Shown: one piece after another, positions 8,004 through 18,300 of the stretch
Layout of the letters: each line of letters opens with the position of its first letter
Numbering within the stretch: the stretch's first letter is position 1
Source of the DNA: Spirosomataceae bacterium
GTDB taxonomy: Bacteria > Bacteroidota > Bacteroidia > Cytophagales > Spirosomataceae
NCBI GenBank assembly: GCA_022702045.1
Contig: JAKONH010000377.1
Span: forward strand, 1-47,273
DNA: 47,273 nt
Direction of reading: 5' to 3'
Notes under the pieces: model-generated
Told to the model about the DNA's origin: nothing
Database searches by the model: none
Seen by the model: the letters and a program-made list of their open reading frames with translations, nothing else
Position numbers and translations under genes: made by a program

Positions 8004-10376
8004 ATGCATAAAAAACCGGTTCGTTTCTTTCTTCTGCTGGGGCTGTGTGCCCTCAGTGCAGGTACGTTTGGGCAACGGAGGCAGCTTGCCACGTTCCCAC
8101 TGTCGGCCGTACGATTGCTACCGGGACCTTTTCAGGTCGCCCAGCAAACCGACCTCGACTACATGCTCAAGCTGAACCCCGACCGGCTGTTGGCACCCTT
8201 CCGGCGGGAAGCGGGCCTTCCGTCACTAGTGGCGTCTTATGGGAACTGGGAAAACACCGGTCTGGACGGCCACATTGGCGGGCATTACCTGACGGCGCTG
8301 GCGCAGATGGTTGCGGCCACCGGCAGCCCCGAAGCCCGGCAGCGGCTTACCTATATGGTCAGCGTACTCGACACCTGTCAGCAGCGTAGTGGCGACGGTT
8401 ACGTGGGCGGTATTCCCGGCGGTAAAGCCATGTGGCAGGAAATCGCGCAGGGGCATATCGACGCGGGTACGTTCTCGCTCAACAAAAAGTGGGTGCCGCT
8501 CTACAATATCCACAAGCTTTTCGCCGGACTGCGCGACGCCTACCGGCTGGCAGGTAACCAACGGGCCAAAGTCATGCTCATCCGGCTGACCGACTGGATG
8601 CAAACTACGACCGCCAACCTCACGGAAGCGCAGTTGCAGGACATGCTCCGGTCGGAACACGGCGGGCTAAACGAGATTTTCGCCGACGTGGCTGGCATGA
8701 TGGGCAACACTAAATACCTCACGCTGGCCCGGCGCTTCTCCGACCGGTCGACGCTGACACCCCTGTTGGCGAGTCAGGATAAACTCAACGGTCTGCACGC
8801 CAACATGCAGATTCCCAAAGTAATCGGGTATTTGCGCGTCGCCGATCAGGCCAACGACAAAGCTTGGGCCGATGCCGCCGATTTCTTCTGGCAAACAGTT
8901 GTCAAGCACCGTACGGTATCCATTGGCGGCAATAGTGTCCGGGAGCATTTTCACCCCGCCACCAATTTTAGCTCGATGGTTAATTCGGTGGAAGGACCCG
9001 AAACCTGTAACAGCTACAATATGCTGAAGCTGACGGAAGACCTGTTTCTGGATCGACCCTCGGCCCGGTACATCGACTACTACGAACGAACGCTGTACAA
9101 CCATATCCTGTCGTCACAGCGGCCGGTGGAGGGTGGGTTTGTTTACTTCACGCCCATGCGCCCGCAGCATTACCGGGTCTACTCGCAGCCGCAGGATGGC
9201 TTCTGGTGTTGCGTGGGGTCGGGCATGGAAAACCACGGCAAGTACGGCGAACTGATCTACGCTCACGGCACCGGGCAGCATGCCAGCGACCTGTACGTCA
9301 ACCTGTTCATTCCGTCGACGCTGACCTGGGCTGAGAAAGGGCTGACCTTGACACAGCAGACCGAATTTCCCTTTACGGAGAAAACCGACCTGATGATGCG
9401 CCTGAAAAAGCCCGCCCGGTTTGCGCTGAAACTGCGCGTGCCCGCCTGGGCTAAAGGCATGCAGGTGCTGGTCAACAACAAAGCCGTTGCAGCCGGGCCC
9501 GATGCCCAGTCGTACGTTAGCGTCGACCGGGCCTGGAAAACCGGCGATCGCATTACGCTTAGCCTGCCCATGACCACCACCGCCGAAACACTGCCCGATT
9601 CGTCGGCCTGGGTGTCGTTTTTGCATGGTCCGATCGTGCTGGGCGCGGTCACCGACGATAAAAAACTGGATGGGCTCAACGCCGACGCAAGTCGCATGGG
9701 GCACATTGCGAGCGGTCCACAGTATCCGTTGGCGCAGGCTCCACTGCTGGTCAGTGCGCGCACCGACTTTGCGTCGGCGGTACAGGCCGTTCCGGGGAAG
9801 CCGCTCACGTTCACCGTGTCAAAGCTGATTCATCAGGACAAGTTCAAAGGGCTGATACTCCGACCGTTCTTCCAGATCCAGGATAGTCGCTACGTGGTGT
9901 ACTGGCCTTACACCACGACCTCCGCCATCGACAGTACCGAACGGCGACTCCGCCAGAACGACGAACTGACGCTGGCGCTCGAACGCACGACGGTCGACAA
10001 GGTGGCCCCTGGTGAGCAGCAACCCGAATCGGACCATAACTTCCAGGGCGAACAAACCGAAACGGGCGTGTTTCGCGATGTGCATTTCCGCCGGGCGACG
10101 GGCTGGTTCAGCTACGACCTGAAAAACAAAAACAAAGCCGCCAAAAAACTGCGCGTGACTTACCACGGGGCCGACAAAAATCAGTCGTTCAACCTCTACC
10201 TGAACGGAACGATGCTCAAAGCGGTCGCCTTCGAGAAGCAGACCGACGCCAGCTTCTTTGAGGAAGATTACGCCCTACCCGACGCCCTGCAACAAGCCGA
10301 TACCATCACCGTTCGCTTCGAAGCGACGAAAGGGGCCTCCGCCGGGAATATCTATGATGTCCGGCTGATGAAGTGA
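8004..10376 (+). CDS. GH127 / DUF1680 family beta-L-arabinofuranosidase-like protein
   Basis: PLSAVRLLPGPFQVAQQTDLDYMLKLNPDRLLAPFRREAGL, YGNWENTGLDGHIGGHYLTAL, GPETCNSYNMLKLTEDLF, FWCCVGSGMENHGKYGELIY. Confidence 0.92.
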   Translation: MHKKPVRFFLLLGLCALSAGTFGQRRQLATFPLSAVRLLPGPFQVAQQTDLDYMLKLNPDRLLAPFRREAGLPSLVASYGNWENTGLDGHIGGHYLTALAQMVAATGSPEARQRLTYMVSVLDTCQQRSGDGYVGGIPGGKAMWQEIAQGHIDAGTFSLNKKWVPLYNIHKLFAGLRDAYRLAGNQRAKVMLIRLTDWMQTTTANLTEAQLQDMLRSEHGGLNEIFADVAGMMGNTKYLTLARRFSDRSTLTPLLASQDKLNGLHANMQIPKVIGYLRVADQANDKAWADAADFFWQTVVKHRTVSIGGNSVREHFHPATNFSSMVNSVEGPETCNSYNMLKLTEDLFLDRPSARYIDYYERTLYNHILSSQRPVEGGFVYFTPMRPQHYRVYSQPQDGFWCCVGSGMENHGKYGELIYAHGTGQHASDLYVNLFIPSTLTWAEKGLTLTQQTEFPFTEKTDLMMRLKKPARFALKLRVPAWAKGMQVLVNNKAVAAGPDAQSYVSVDRAWKTGDRITLSLPMTTTAETLPDSSAWVSFLHGPIVLGAVTDDKKLDGLNADASRMGHIASGPQYPLAQAPLLVSARTDFASAVQAVPGKPLTFTVSKLIHQDKFKGLILRPFFQIQDSRYVVYWPYTTTSAIDSTERRLRQNDELTLALERTTVDKVAPGEQQPESDHNFQGEQTETGVFRDVHFRRATGWFSYDLKNKNKAAKKLRVTYHGADKNQSFNLYLNGTMLKAVAFEKQTDASFFEEDYALPDALQQADTITVRFEATKGASAGNIYDVRLMK

Positions 10377-10487
10377 TGCTGTCTAGCTACTATAAACACC
10401 ACCATTCTCAGCTTTTATCATCCCTTGCGGGCTTGGGCCGGGTGGCCGGAGCTATGACAAAGAAAATACCCACCAAACTAATTACTT

Positions 10488-11648
10488 ATGAATAAACTCC
10501 TTTGCATACCTGTTCTGCTCACCAGTCTGCTGGTTACGAGCCGGTTAACCGCCCAGCCGCTGCCGACGAAGGCCGAAGCGCTGTCTATCGTGCAGCGCGT
10601 CAACGACCACTGGCAGCAGACACACCCGGACCACGGCCGGTCGTTCTGGGACAATGCCGCCTACCATACGGGCAACATGGAAGCCTACTTTCTAACCAAA
10701 AACAATGCGTATCGGCAGTATTCCGAAGCTTGGGCTAAGCACAACGACTGGAAAGGGGCCAAATCCGACGATAAGGCCAACTGGAAATATAGCTACGGCG
10801 AAACCGACGAGTACGTGCTCTTCGGCGACTGGCAAATCTGCTTTCAGACCTATCTCGACCTGAACACGATCCAGCCTGCCCCGTACAAGGTGGCCCGCGC
10901 CAAAGAGGTGATGAGCTACGAAATAAACACGCCCCGCAACGACTATTGGTGGTGGGCCGACGGGTTGTACATGGTGATGCCGGTGATGACTAAGCTTTAC
11001 AAACTAACCGGCGACCGGCAATACCTCGACAAGCTTCACGAGTACTTTACCTACGCCAATAGCATCATGTACGACGCTGAATCCGGCCTTTACTACCGCG
11101 ACTCCAAGTACGTATACCCCAAACACAAGAGCACTAACGGCGGCAAGGATTTCTGGGCGCGGGGCGATGGCTGGGTATTGGCCGGGCTGGCTAAAGTGCT
11201 CGCCGACTTACCCAAAAATGACCCCTATCGGGCCGATTACGTGCAGAAATTCAAGGGCTTGGCCGAAGCCGTTCTGAACAGTCAGCAACCCGAAGGCTAT
11301 TGGACGCGCAGCCTGCTTGACCCCGCCCATGCACCCGGTCCCGAAACCAGCGGCACGGCCTTCTTCACCTACGGACTGCTGTGGGGCATCAACAATGGCT
11401 ACCTCGATGTCAAAACGTATTTGCCTACCGTACGTAAAAGCTGGAAATACCTGTCGACGGTCGCCCTACAGCCCGACGGAGCCGTTGGATACGTGCAGCC
11501 CATCGGCGAAAAAGCCATTCCGGGACAGGTTGTCAATGCAGCTTCGACCACGAACTTTGGCATCGGTGCGTTCCTGCTGGCGGGTTGTGAATTAAGCCGT
11601 TATGTGGCCAAACATCCGGATGGTAAACGTAATCGTCGGTCCGAGTAG
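10488..11648 (+). CDS. GH105 (glycosyl hydrolase 88/105) unsaturated rhamnogalacturonyl hydrolase-like protein
   Basis: Signal peptide; SFWDNAAYHTGNMEAYFLTKNNAYRQYSEAWAKHNDWKGAKSDDKANWKYSYGETDEYVLFGDWQICFQTYLDL, NDYWWWADGLYMVMPVMTKLYKLTGDRQYLD, GKDFWARGDGWVLAGLAKVL, PETSGTAFFTYGLLWGINNGYLD. Confidence 0.9.
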   Translation: MNKLLCIPVLLTSLLVTSRLTAQPLPTKAEALSIVQRVNDHWQQTHPDHGRSFWDNAAYHTGNMEAYFLTKNNAYRQYSEAWAKHNDWKGAKSDDKANWKYSYGETDEYVLFGDWQICFQTYLDLNTIQPAPYKVARAKEVMSYEINTPRNDYWWWADGLYMVMPVMTKLYKLTGDRQYLDKLHEYFTYANSIMYDAESGLYYRDSKYVYPKHKSTNGGKDFWARGDGWVLAGLAKVLADLPKNDPYRADYVQKFKGLAEAVLNSQQPEGYWTRSLLDPAHAPGPETSGTAFFTYGLLWGINNGYLDVKTYLPTVRKSWKYLSTVALQPDGAVGYVQPIGEKAIPGQVVNAASTTNFGIGAFLLAGCELSRYVAKHPDGKRNRRSE

Positions 11649-11660
11649 TCAGTTAGTATA

Positions 11661-13544
11661 ATGAAGAATAGCTATAGGGTGTTGCTGATCGGTGGGCTAT
11701 GGCTGGGCCTGATAGGGAAGGGCGCAGCCCAGAACGACAGTCTGACGGCGGCTACCCCGTTGCTTGCCCACCCCCGAATCCTGCTGCTGCGGGGCGAGGA
11801 AGTAAGCCTGCACCGGCAAATTCTCGCCGATACAACCTGGAATCGTTTGCATCAGGCCGTGTTGGCGCAGTGCGACACCATGCTGACTACCGCGCCCCTC
11901 GAACGGGTGCAGATCGGTCGGCGGCTGCTGGCAACGTCCCGCGAAGCGCTGCGTCGAATTTTCTACCTGTCGTACGCCTGGCGTCTGACGCAGGATGCCC
12001 ACTACCGCGATCGGGCAGAGGCCGAACTCCGGGCAATTGCGCGATTCCGCGACTGGAATCCATCACATTTTCTCGATGTGGGTGAGATGACAATGGCAGC
12101 CGCGATCGGCTATGACTGGCTGTACGATACCTTACCCGATAGTACCCGGCAACTGGTCGCCGGTGCTATTCAGGGGAAAGGAATTACGCCATCGCTGGAC
12201 AATAGATACAACGGCTGGCTCCGGTCGGCCAACAATTGGAATCAGGTCTGTAATGCTGGGATGAGTTACGGTGCCCTGGCGATTTTCGAGACGCAGCCGC
12301 AACTGGCCCGGCAAGTGCTGAACCGCGCGATTGCCAGTGTCGCACTGCCCATGAAAGAGTATGCTCCCGATGGTGTTTATCCCGAAGGATATAACTACTG
12401 GGGGTACGGTACGGGCTTCAACGTATTGCTGATTAGCGCTCTGGAAAAAGCGTTCGGTAGTAGTTTCGGATTGGCTGACAAGCCCGGTTTCCTGCAAACG
12501 GCGGCTTACCTGGAAAACATGATCGGTCCAACAGGGGAGGTGTTTAATTATGCCGATGCGCGGAAGCGGGGCGAACTGCAACCGGCGATGTTCTGGTTTG
12601 CTGCCCGCACCCAACAGCCTTCCCGACTGTGGGAAGAACGACGCTATCTGCAAGCATTCAACCAGCTTCAGAAACAGGAAAATGCCCGTTTGCTGCCGGC
12701 TGCGCTGCTGTGGGGGAGTCAGATACCCATTGCTGGTCTGCGCCCGCCCCGCGAAATTGCCTGGTGGGGGCGGAGTACCAATCCGGTGGCGCTGTTTCGT
12801 ACGTCGTGGACCGACCCGTCTGCTTTATATATTGGACTAAAAGGGGGGAGTCCTAAGTTGAGTCATCCGCATATGGATGTTGGCTCGTTTGTCATGGAAG
12901 TCGATGGTGTGCGCTGGGCGATGGATTTCGGGATGCAGGAGTATGAATCGCTGGAATCGAAGCAGGTCGATTTGTGGAATATGAAACAGACCTCGCAGCG
13001 CTGGCAGGTGTTCCGGTACAACAATTTCGTACACAACACACTGACCGTCAATAACAGCCTGCAACGGGTCGATGGGGCTGCGTCGATCACCCGTACAGTG
13101 AATACCCCCGATTTTATGGGCGCAACCACCGACATTACGGCGGTGTATGGCGACGCACTGACGCGCGCAGAACGGGGCGTAGCCATCGTGAAAAAGCAGT
13201 ATGTCGTAGTGCAGGACGAACTGGAAGGGGGCGCTGCTGACGCAACCATTCGCTGGACGATGCTGACGCCGGCCGTCGTGAAGCTATTGGGTGACAATCG
13301 CGCCGAACTGACAAAAGACGGGAAAACCCTGCTTGTGCAGGCGCCCCCTGGTGTCACCTTACGTACTTGGCCAACCGAGCCGCCCCAAGCTTATGACGCG
13401 CCTAATCCGGGAACGACCTTGGTTGGCTTTGAGGTAGTTGTACCCGCCAGGCAGCGGCAGACCCTGGCTGTTTTTCTGATTCCACAGCGGAAAAGAAGCA
13501 TAAGCAGGCCGACTGTGCTGCCCCTCAGTCAGTGGAAGCGGTAG
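11661..13544 (+). CDS. Heparinase II/III-like family protein
   Basis: LAHPRILLLRGEEVSLHRQILADTTWNRLHQAV, alpha-toroid region FLDVGEMTMAAAIGYDWLYDTLPDSTRQLV, NNWNQVCNAGMSYGALAI, C-terminal GSPKLSHPHMDVGSFVMEVDGVRWAMDFGMQEY. Confidence 0.85.
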   Translation: MKNSYRVLLIGGLWLGLIGKGAAQNDSLTAATPLLAHPRILLLRGEEVSLHRQILADTTWNRLHQAVLAQCDTMLTTAPLERVQIGRRLLATSREALRRIFYLSYAWRLTQDAHYRDRAEAELRAIARFRDWNPSHFLDVGEMTMAAAIGYDWLYDTLPDSTRQLVAGAIQGKGITPSLDNRYNGWLRSANNWNQVCNAGMSYGALAIFETQPQLARQVLNRAIASVALPMKEYAPDGVYPEGYNYWGYGTGFNVLLISALEKAFGSSFGLADKPGFLQTAAYLENMIGPTGEVFNYADARKRGELQPAMFWFAARTQQPSRLWEERRYLQAFNQLQKQENARLLPAALLWGSQIPIAGLRPPREIAWWGRSTNPVALFRTSWTDPSALYIGLKGGSPKLSHPHMDVGSFVMEVDGVRWAMDFGMQEYESLESKQVDLWNMKQTSQRWQVFRYNNFVHNTLTVNNSLQRVDGAASITRTVNTPDFMGATTDITAVYGDALTRAERGVAIVKKQYVVVQDELEGGAADATIRWTMLTPAVVKLLGDNRAELTKDGKTLLVQAPPGVTLRTWPTEPPQAYDAPNPGTTLVGFEVVVPARQRQTLAVFLIPQRKRSISRPTVLPLSQWKR

Positions 13545-13633
13545 AAGCAGATATCAGGTCAGAGCAGGCAGGTGATCGTTACGACTGCTTGTCTGTAAGA
13601 ATGATAAATGAGTGTGAACCGTAATGGACAACG

Positions 13634-13668
13634 TGGGTAGTCGGTAGCCAGTGGCTACCGACTACCCA
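13634..13668. repeat. Perfect palindrome (16-bp arms, 3-nt loop)
   Basis: TGGGTAGTCGGTAGCC AGT GGCTACCGACTACCCA. Confidence 0.75.
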
Positions 13669-13674
13669 TATCGG

Positions 13675-13791
13675 CTAGACGTGATAATAGACCCAGCGAG
13701 CCAGTCGGAAAAGACAATAGGAGTAGACAACGGTAAGAACCATCAATGAAATCCAGGTGGCCGGGCTTACTAAATGTGCGTATCTAGACAT
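13675..13791 (-). CDS. Candidate small membrane protein (38 aa)
   Basis: MSRYAHLVSPATWISLMVLTVVYSYCLFRLARWVYYHV*; single hydrophobic segment with basic flanks; below the ORF-track cutoff. Confidence 0.45.
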   Translation of the reverse strand: MSRYAHLVSPATWISLMVLTVVYSYCLFRLARWVYYHV

Positions 13792-14071
13792 GATTTGTAG
13801 AGTGAAAGGTGCATTTTTTGGAGATTATGTTGACAAATTATATGCCACATTTTTAGCAACCGGTAGTATATTGTACTTAAAGATTATTATTAGTAACAGA
13901 ACATATGATACTTAAACTATAGGCTGGTGAAAACGAAGGCGCTCACAGGTTGCCAGGCTGTGAAGCGTAGACAGAAAAAGAACGAATCATCCAGAAATAG
14001 AAAATGCATTGTAGTTTCGTTATTCAGAACTCATGGTCGCGTCACACTTATCCGCGACGAGTTGATTGCTA

Positions 14072-15625
14072 ATGGACAACGCGCTTACTTCATCCGACGC
14101 TGGCGACCCGACTGTCGACTACGAACGGTTCCGAATACTGGCCCGTATAACGCATGATGCTGTGTGGGACTGGGATCTGGCGACGGACCGGATCTGGTGG
14201 AGCGAGGGCCTGTCCGTGTTGTTTGGCTATGAACCCAATGGCTGGCAGGCAGGGGGTACCCAATGGCGTGAGCGAATTCATCCCGACGACAAAGATCGGG
14301 TGATTGGCAGTGTAGAAGCCGCTGTCCGGGAATGCCGATCAAACTGGGCGAGTGAATACCGCTTTCGTAAAGCCGACAGTACCTACGCCTATGTACACGA
14401 CCGGGGGCAACTGATTGTGCAGAACGATCGGGTTGTGCGCATGGTAGGCGCCATGCATGACGTAACAGCGCAGGTCACCGTACTGGCCCGGCAGCAACAG
14501 GCCGATCAACTGAAATTTATCATCGACAGTGCTCTAACAGCAATGGCTTTATATGCGATCGTGCGCGATCCGGCTACGGGCGAACTCGTCGACATGCGCT
14601 ATGAGCTGATCAACCACATGGCCGAGCGAATGACCGGTCGGACGGCGGCTGAACTGGTGGGTAAGACGATGCGAATGGCGTTCCCCGGTATCGACCGAAC
14701 CGGCATATGGCCGCGGTACCGGCACCTGGCGGAGACGGGCGAAACCATGCGTTACCACAACCATTACACGGCGAATGGCTACGATATCTGGTACGAGGTG
14801 CAGGGTGTGCGGCACGGCGACTGGATCGTGCTGTCGTTTCTGGACATCACCGAATTAAAAACAACACAGCTCAAACTTGAATCACTCAATCAGGAGCTGA
14901 TTCGTAGCAATGAAAACCTGCAGCAGTTCGCGTATGTAGCCAGCCATGACCTGCAGGAGCCGTTGCGTAAGATCCAGTCGTTCGGTGATCTGCTGAAAAG
15001 CAGTGGGCTACCCGCCGAAGGCCCGGCCGCCGATTACCTGGAACGGATGCAGAGTGCGGCCCGGCGCATGTCAGTACTGATCCGCGACCTGCTGGCATAC
15101 TCCCGCATCACCACCCAGCGCGATACGTTCTGTCCGGTCGCTCTGAATGTGGTATTGCAGAATACATTGACGACCCTCGACATGATGGTGCTGGAGTCAG
15201 ATGCCGTGATTGAGGCTGACCCGCTACCGGTTGTACAGGGCGACGCGACGCAACTGGAACAGCTTATGCTCAACCTGTTGACCAACGCGCTTAAGTTTAG
15301 TAAACCCAATCAGGCACCCCACATTCAAATTCGGGCAACAGCGCTGTCGGCGAGTGAGTTACCGCCGGCGGTGCACCCGACAAAAGCGGCCCCCCGGTAT
15401 GTGCGGATCGACGTTACAGACAACGGCATTGGATTTGCACAGAAAGATTCGAGCCTGATCTTCAACGTGTTTCAGCGACTGCATGCCCGTAGTCAGTACG
15501 AAGGAACCGGAATCGGATTGGCCGTAGTCGATAAGGTGGTTCGCAACCACGGTGGCGCGGTAATCGCAACGAGTGAGCCGGGAGTCGGTACTACGTTCAG
15601 CGTGTACCTGGCCGCCAACGACTAG
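14072..15625 (+). CDS. PAS-domain sensor histidine kinase
   Basis: PAS: DAVWDWDLATDRIWWSEGLSVLFGYEP...WRERIHPDDKDRV. HisKA: FAYVASHDLQEPLRKIQSFGDLL. HATPase: NLLTNALKFS, VTDNGIGF, GTGIGLAVVDKVVRNHGGAV. Confidence 0.93.
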   Translation: MDNALTSSDAGDPTVDYERFRILARITHDAVWDWDLATDRIWWSEGLSVLFGYEPNGWQAGGTQWRERIHPDDKDRVIGSVEAAVRECRSNWASEYRFRKADSTYAYVHDRGQLIVQNDRVVRMVGAMHDVTAQVTVLARQQQADQLKFIIDSALTAMALYAIVRDPATGELVDMRYELINHMAERMTGRTAAELVGKTMRMAFPGIDRTGIWPRYRHLAETGETMRYHNHYTANGYDIWYEVQGVRHGDWIVLSFLDITELKTTQLKLESLNQELIRSNENLQQFAYVASHDLQEPLRKIQSFGDLLKSSGLPAEGPAADYLERMQSAARRMSVLIRDLLAYSRITTQRDTFCPVALNVVLQNTLTTLDMMVLESDAVIEADPLPVVQGDATQLEQLMLNLLTNALKFSKPNQAPHIQIRATALSASELPPAVHPTKAAPRYVRIDVTDNGIGFAQKDSSLIFNVFQRLHARSQYEGTGIGLAVVDKVVRNHGGAVIATSEPGVGTTFSVYLAAND

Positions 15626-15699
15626 GCTGTTACAGGCTCGTTAAACCGACAAGCGTTTGTACTGTCTATCCGACGAGCAGTCTGAATAACATCGATCTC

Positions 15700-15912
15700 A
15701 TGAGAGTGACTATATGGTTCTGTACGATCCTATTCGTATCATCCCTTGGCCTATTGGGTTATGTGGCCTGCCTTTTCAACTGGATCACCGATTACCAAAC
15801 GGGCTACTACGAAACGCACGAACTGGAGGCCGGTCTGGAATCGGGATTCATCGTGCTCTACACCTATCTGGGGGTTCGGTTTGGTATACGCCATATCAAT
15901 ATGCGGTTATAA
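15700..15912 (+). CDS. Small hypothetical membrane protein
   Basis: MRVTIWFCTILFVSSLGLLGYVACLFNWITDYQTGYYETHELEAGLESGFIVLYTYLGVRFGIRHINMRL; two hydrophobic segments. Confidence 0.5.
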   Translation: MRVTIWFCTILFVSSLGLLGYVACLFNWITDYQTGYYETHELEAGLESGFIVLYTYLGVRFGIRHINMRL

Positions 15913-15981
15913 CTGGCGTACGATAACAATCCCGGCGGCAGGGGGGATGATAGACCCTGTATCCCGATCTAATTACTTATA

Positions 15982-18300
15982 TTGCTATGCCGTTCAGGAG
16001 AAACGCTTCTGACGAGTAACCAGTATCAGCCTGCATGGGCACTTGTCGTTTTCTTCGTGATTTACTCAACTCCTGACCTGATTACCTGTGACCAGGAACC
16101 CATTCATATACTGGGTCATATCCAGTCGCATGGTTATCTGGTCGCTATCCGCCTCGACGATTACCGAATCGTTCACGTAAGTGCCAATGTCGACGCTTTG
16201 TTCGGGCAATCCGCGGATGAACTGCTGAGTAAGCCTGTTGAGCAACTGTTTAGCCAGATTGGGGAGTCACCGGAAATACTGACGAGTCTGCTTGACGAGG
16301 GAAAACGTAAGCAGTCCTGGGACACGCTGAGCCCGTATCGTCTGTCGCTGAATGAGCAAATCTGGAACCTGATTCTGCACGAATACGATGGTATGATCGT
16401 TTTGGAATGGGAGCCGGTTGGTGATGCGTCGATGCTGCCGTACAACCAGCAATTGGTGTCACATGCGCTCAACGAAGTTCAGGCGAGTCAGACCTTATCG
16501 GCGCTGCTGGAGAATACCGCCCGGCGCATCAAGGAAATCATCGGGTTTGACCGGGTTATGGTATATCAGTTCGGCTCCGACTGGCACGGTATCGTGGTGG
16601 CCGAAGTAAAAGAGCCGCATCTCGAACCGTTTTTAGGACTCCATTATCCCGCTTCCGATATTCCCCGCCAGGCCCGGGAGCTGTACAAAAAGAATCTGGT
16701 GCGGCTTATCGCCGACGTAAATAGTGAGTCGTCGCCCATCCTGACGATCCCCGAATGGCCGGCCGACAAACCCCTCGATATGACGCATGCGGGTTTGCGA
16801 GCCGTGTCGCCGATGCACATCGAATACCTCAAAAACATGGGGGTATCGGCCTCGATGAGTCTATCGTTGATCTACCGGGGGGAGCTCTGGGGGCTGATTT
16901 CCTGTCACCACTATACCCCCCGGTTTGTCGACTATACCGTGCGGCAAACGGCGCAGTTCGTCAGTCAGCTGCTGTCGTCAGCACTTGAGTTCCGGCGCGG
17001 AGAAGAAAACCACCTGCAACGCGACCGAAGTCGCGAGGTTGGCCGGGTACTTCACGATCAGCTGGTCCTGCAATCCGATGTGGTCAAAGCGCTGACGACC
17101 CCGTCGACAACGGTGCTTGATCTGGTCGAAGCGGGTGGCGTAGTGCTACGGTTCAACGGGCAGCTTCATCAGCTGGGTAAAACACCCAGCGAACAGGAGA
17201 TCGTCGCGCTGACCGACTGGCTGAAAACCGTTGATAGTGATCCCGTCTGGCATACGAACAAGCTGGTTGACCATTATCCGCCGGCCCTTGAGTTCGCCAA
17301 CGTGGCCAGTGGGTTGCTGGCGGTGACGCTGTCGCACGAGCTGGACGAGTACGTTCTCTGGTTCCGGCCGGAGCAGGTGCAGCAGGTGACGTGGGCCGGT
17401 AATCCCGAAAAGCCGGTGACCGTCGATGCGGGTGGCCAACGACGCATCAGTCCCCGCGAAAGCTTTGCTGCCTGGGTAGAAATTGTTCGGGCAACGGCGG
17501 ACGAATGGTCAGAAACCGATGTTACGTCAGCGCTGAAACTGCGCGAAGATGTAATGCAGATCGTCAATAAGCAGGCAAATGAAGTACGGCTGCTGAACAA
17601 CCTGCTGAAAGAAGCGTATGACGAACTCGACGCGTTCAGCTATACCGTTTCTCACGACCTGCGTACCCCCCTGTCGTCCATTCGGTGCTCTTCGGAGATT
17701 CTGATTGAAGAATATGGCAAGGAGTTTGACGACGATGCGCGGGGCCTGCTCCAGAAAATCATCGATTCGTCGGACCGGATGCGTGCGCTGATCCGGCACA
17801 TCCTGTACTATTCCCGGATGGGGCGTCTGGAACTGAAGCGGCAATCAGTCGACATGAAAGGGTTGCTGAAACAGGTGCGGGAAGACGTCCTGCTCGACGA
17901 ACGAGGTCGTACACTAACCATCAATCTCGGCGATATGCCGCCTATTCAGGGTGATCCGACCATGATGCAGCAGGTGTTCCAGAACTTGCTGACCAATGCG
18001 GCCAAGTACACTCGCCCGGCCGATGACGCGCAGATTCAGATCGAAGGGGAAGTAACAGACGATAGCGTCGTATACCGCGTTAGCGACAATGGTATCGGCT
18101 TCGATATGAAACAGGCTGATCGCATGTTCGATCTGTTCAAGCGATTGGAAAATGCCCGGTCGTTTGAAGGAACAGGTGTCGGGCTTGCCGTAGTCAAACG
18201 GATTATCGACCGGCACGAGGGCAAGATATGGTTTAACTCTAAGCCGGGCGTCGAAACTACGTTCTGGGTTTCGTTTCCGAATACTGTAGCGGTGGCCTAA
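15982..18300 (+). CDS. bphP: Bacteriophytochrome histidine kinase (PAS-GAF-PHY-HisKA-HATPase)
   Basis: LITCDQEPIHILGHIQSHGYLVAI (N-terminal Cys before EPIHI), LGLHYPASDIPRQARELY, SLIYRGELWGLISCHHYTPRFVDYTVR, PRESFAAWVEIVR, SHDLRTPLSSIR, GTGVGLAVVKRIIDRHEGKIW. The true start is likely downstream of 15982. Confidence 0.94.
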   Translation: MLCRSGETLLTSNQYQPAWALVVFFVIYSTPDLITCDQEPIHILGHIQSHGYLVAIRLDDYRIVHVSANVDALFGQSADELLSKPVEQLFSQIGESPEILTSLLDEGKRKQSWDTLSPYRLSLNEQIWNLILHEYDGMIVLEWEPVGDASMLPYNQQLVSHALNEVQASQTLSALLENTARRIKEIIGFDRVMVYQFGSDWHGIVVAEVKEPHLEPFLGLHYPASDIPRQARELYKKNLVRLIADVNSESSPILTIPEWPADKPLDMTHAGLRAVSPMHIEYLKNMGVSASMSLSLIYRGELWGLISCHHYTPRFVDYTVRQTAQFVSQLLSSALEFRRGEENHLQRDRSREVGRVLHDQLVLQSDVVKALTTPSTTVLDLVEAGGVVLRFNGQLHQLGKTPSEQEIVALTDWLKTVDSDPVWHTNKLVDHYPPALEFANVASGLLAVTLSHELDEYVLWFRPEQVQQVTWAGNPEKPVTVDAGGQRRISPRESFAAWVEIVRATADEWSETDVTSALKLREDVMQIVNKQANEVRLLNNLLKEAYDELDAFSYTVSHDLRTPLSSIRCSSEILIEEYGKEFDDDARGLLQKIIDSSDRMRALIRHILYYSRMGRLELKRQSVDMKGLLKQVREDVLLDERGRTLTINLGDMPPIQGDPTMMQQVFQNLLTNAAKYTRPADDAQIQIEGEVTDDSVVYRVSDNGIGFDMKQADRMFDLFKRLENARSFEGTGVGLAVVKRIIDRHEGKIWFNSKPGVETTFWVSFPNTVAVA

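Noticed and set aside
8226-10166. Antisense ORFs within the GH127 gene (8226-8660, 8667-9104, 9114-9704, 9263-9814, 9819-10166)
   Set aside because: Shadow ORFs of the DUF1680 gene.
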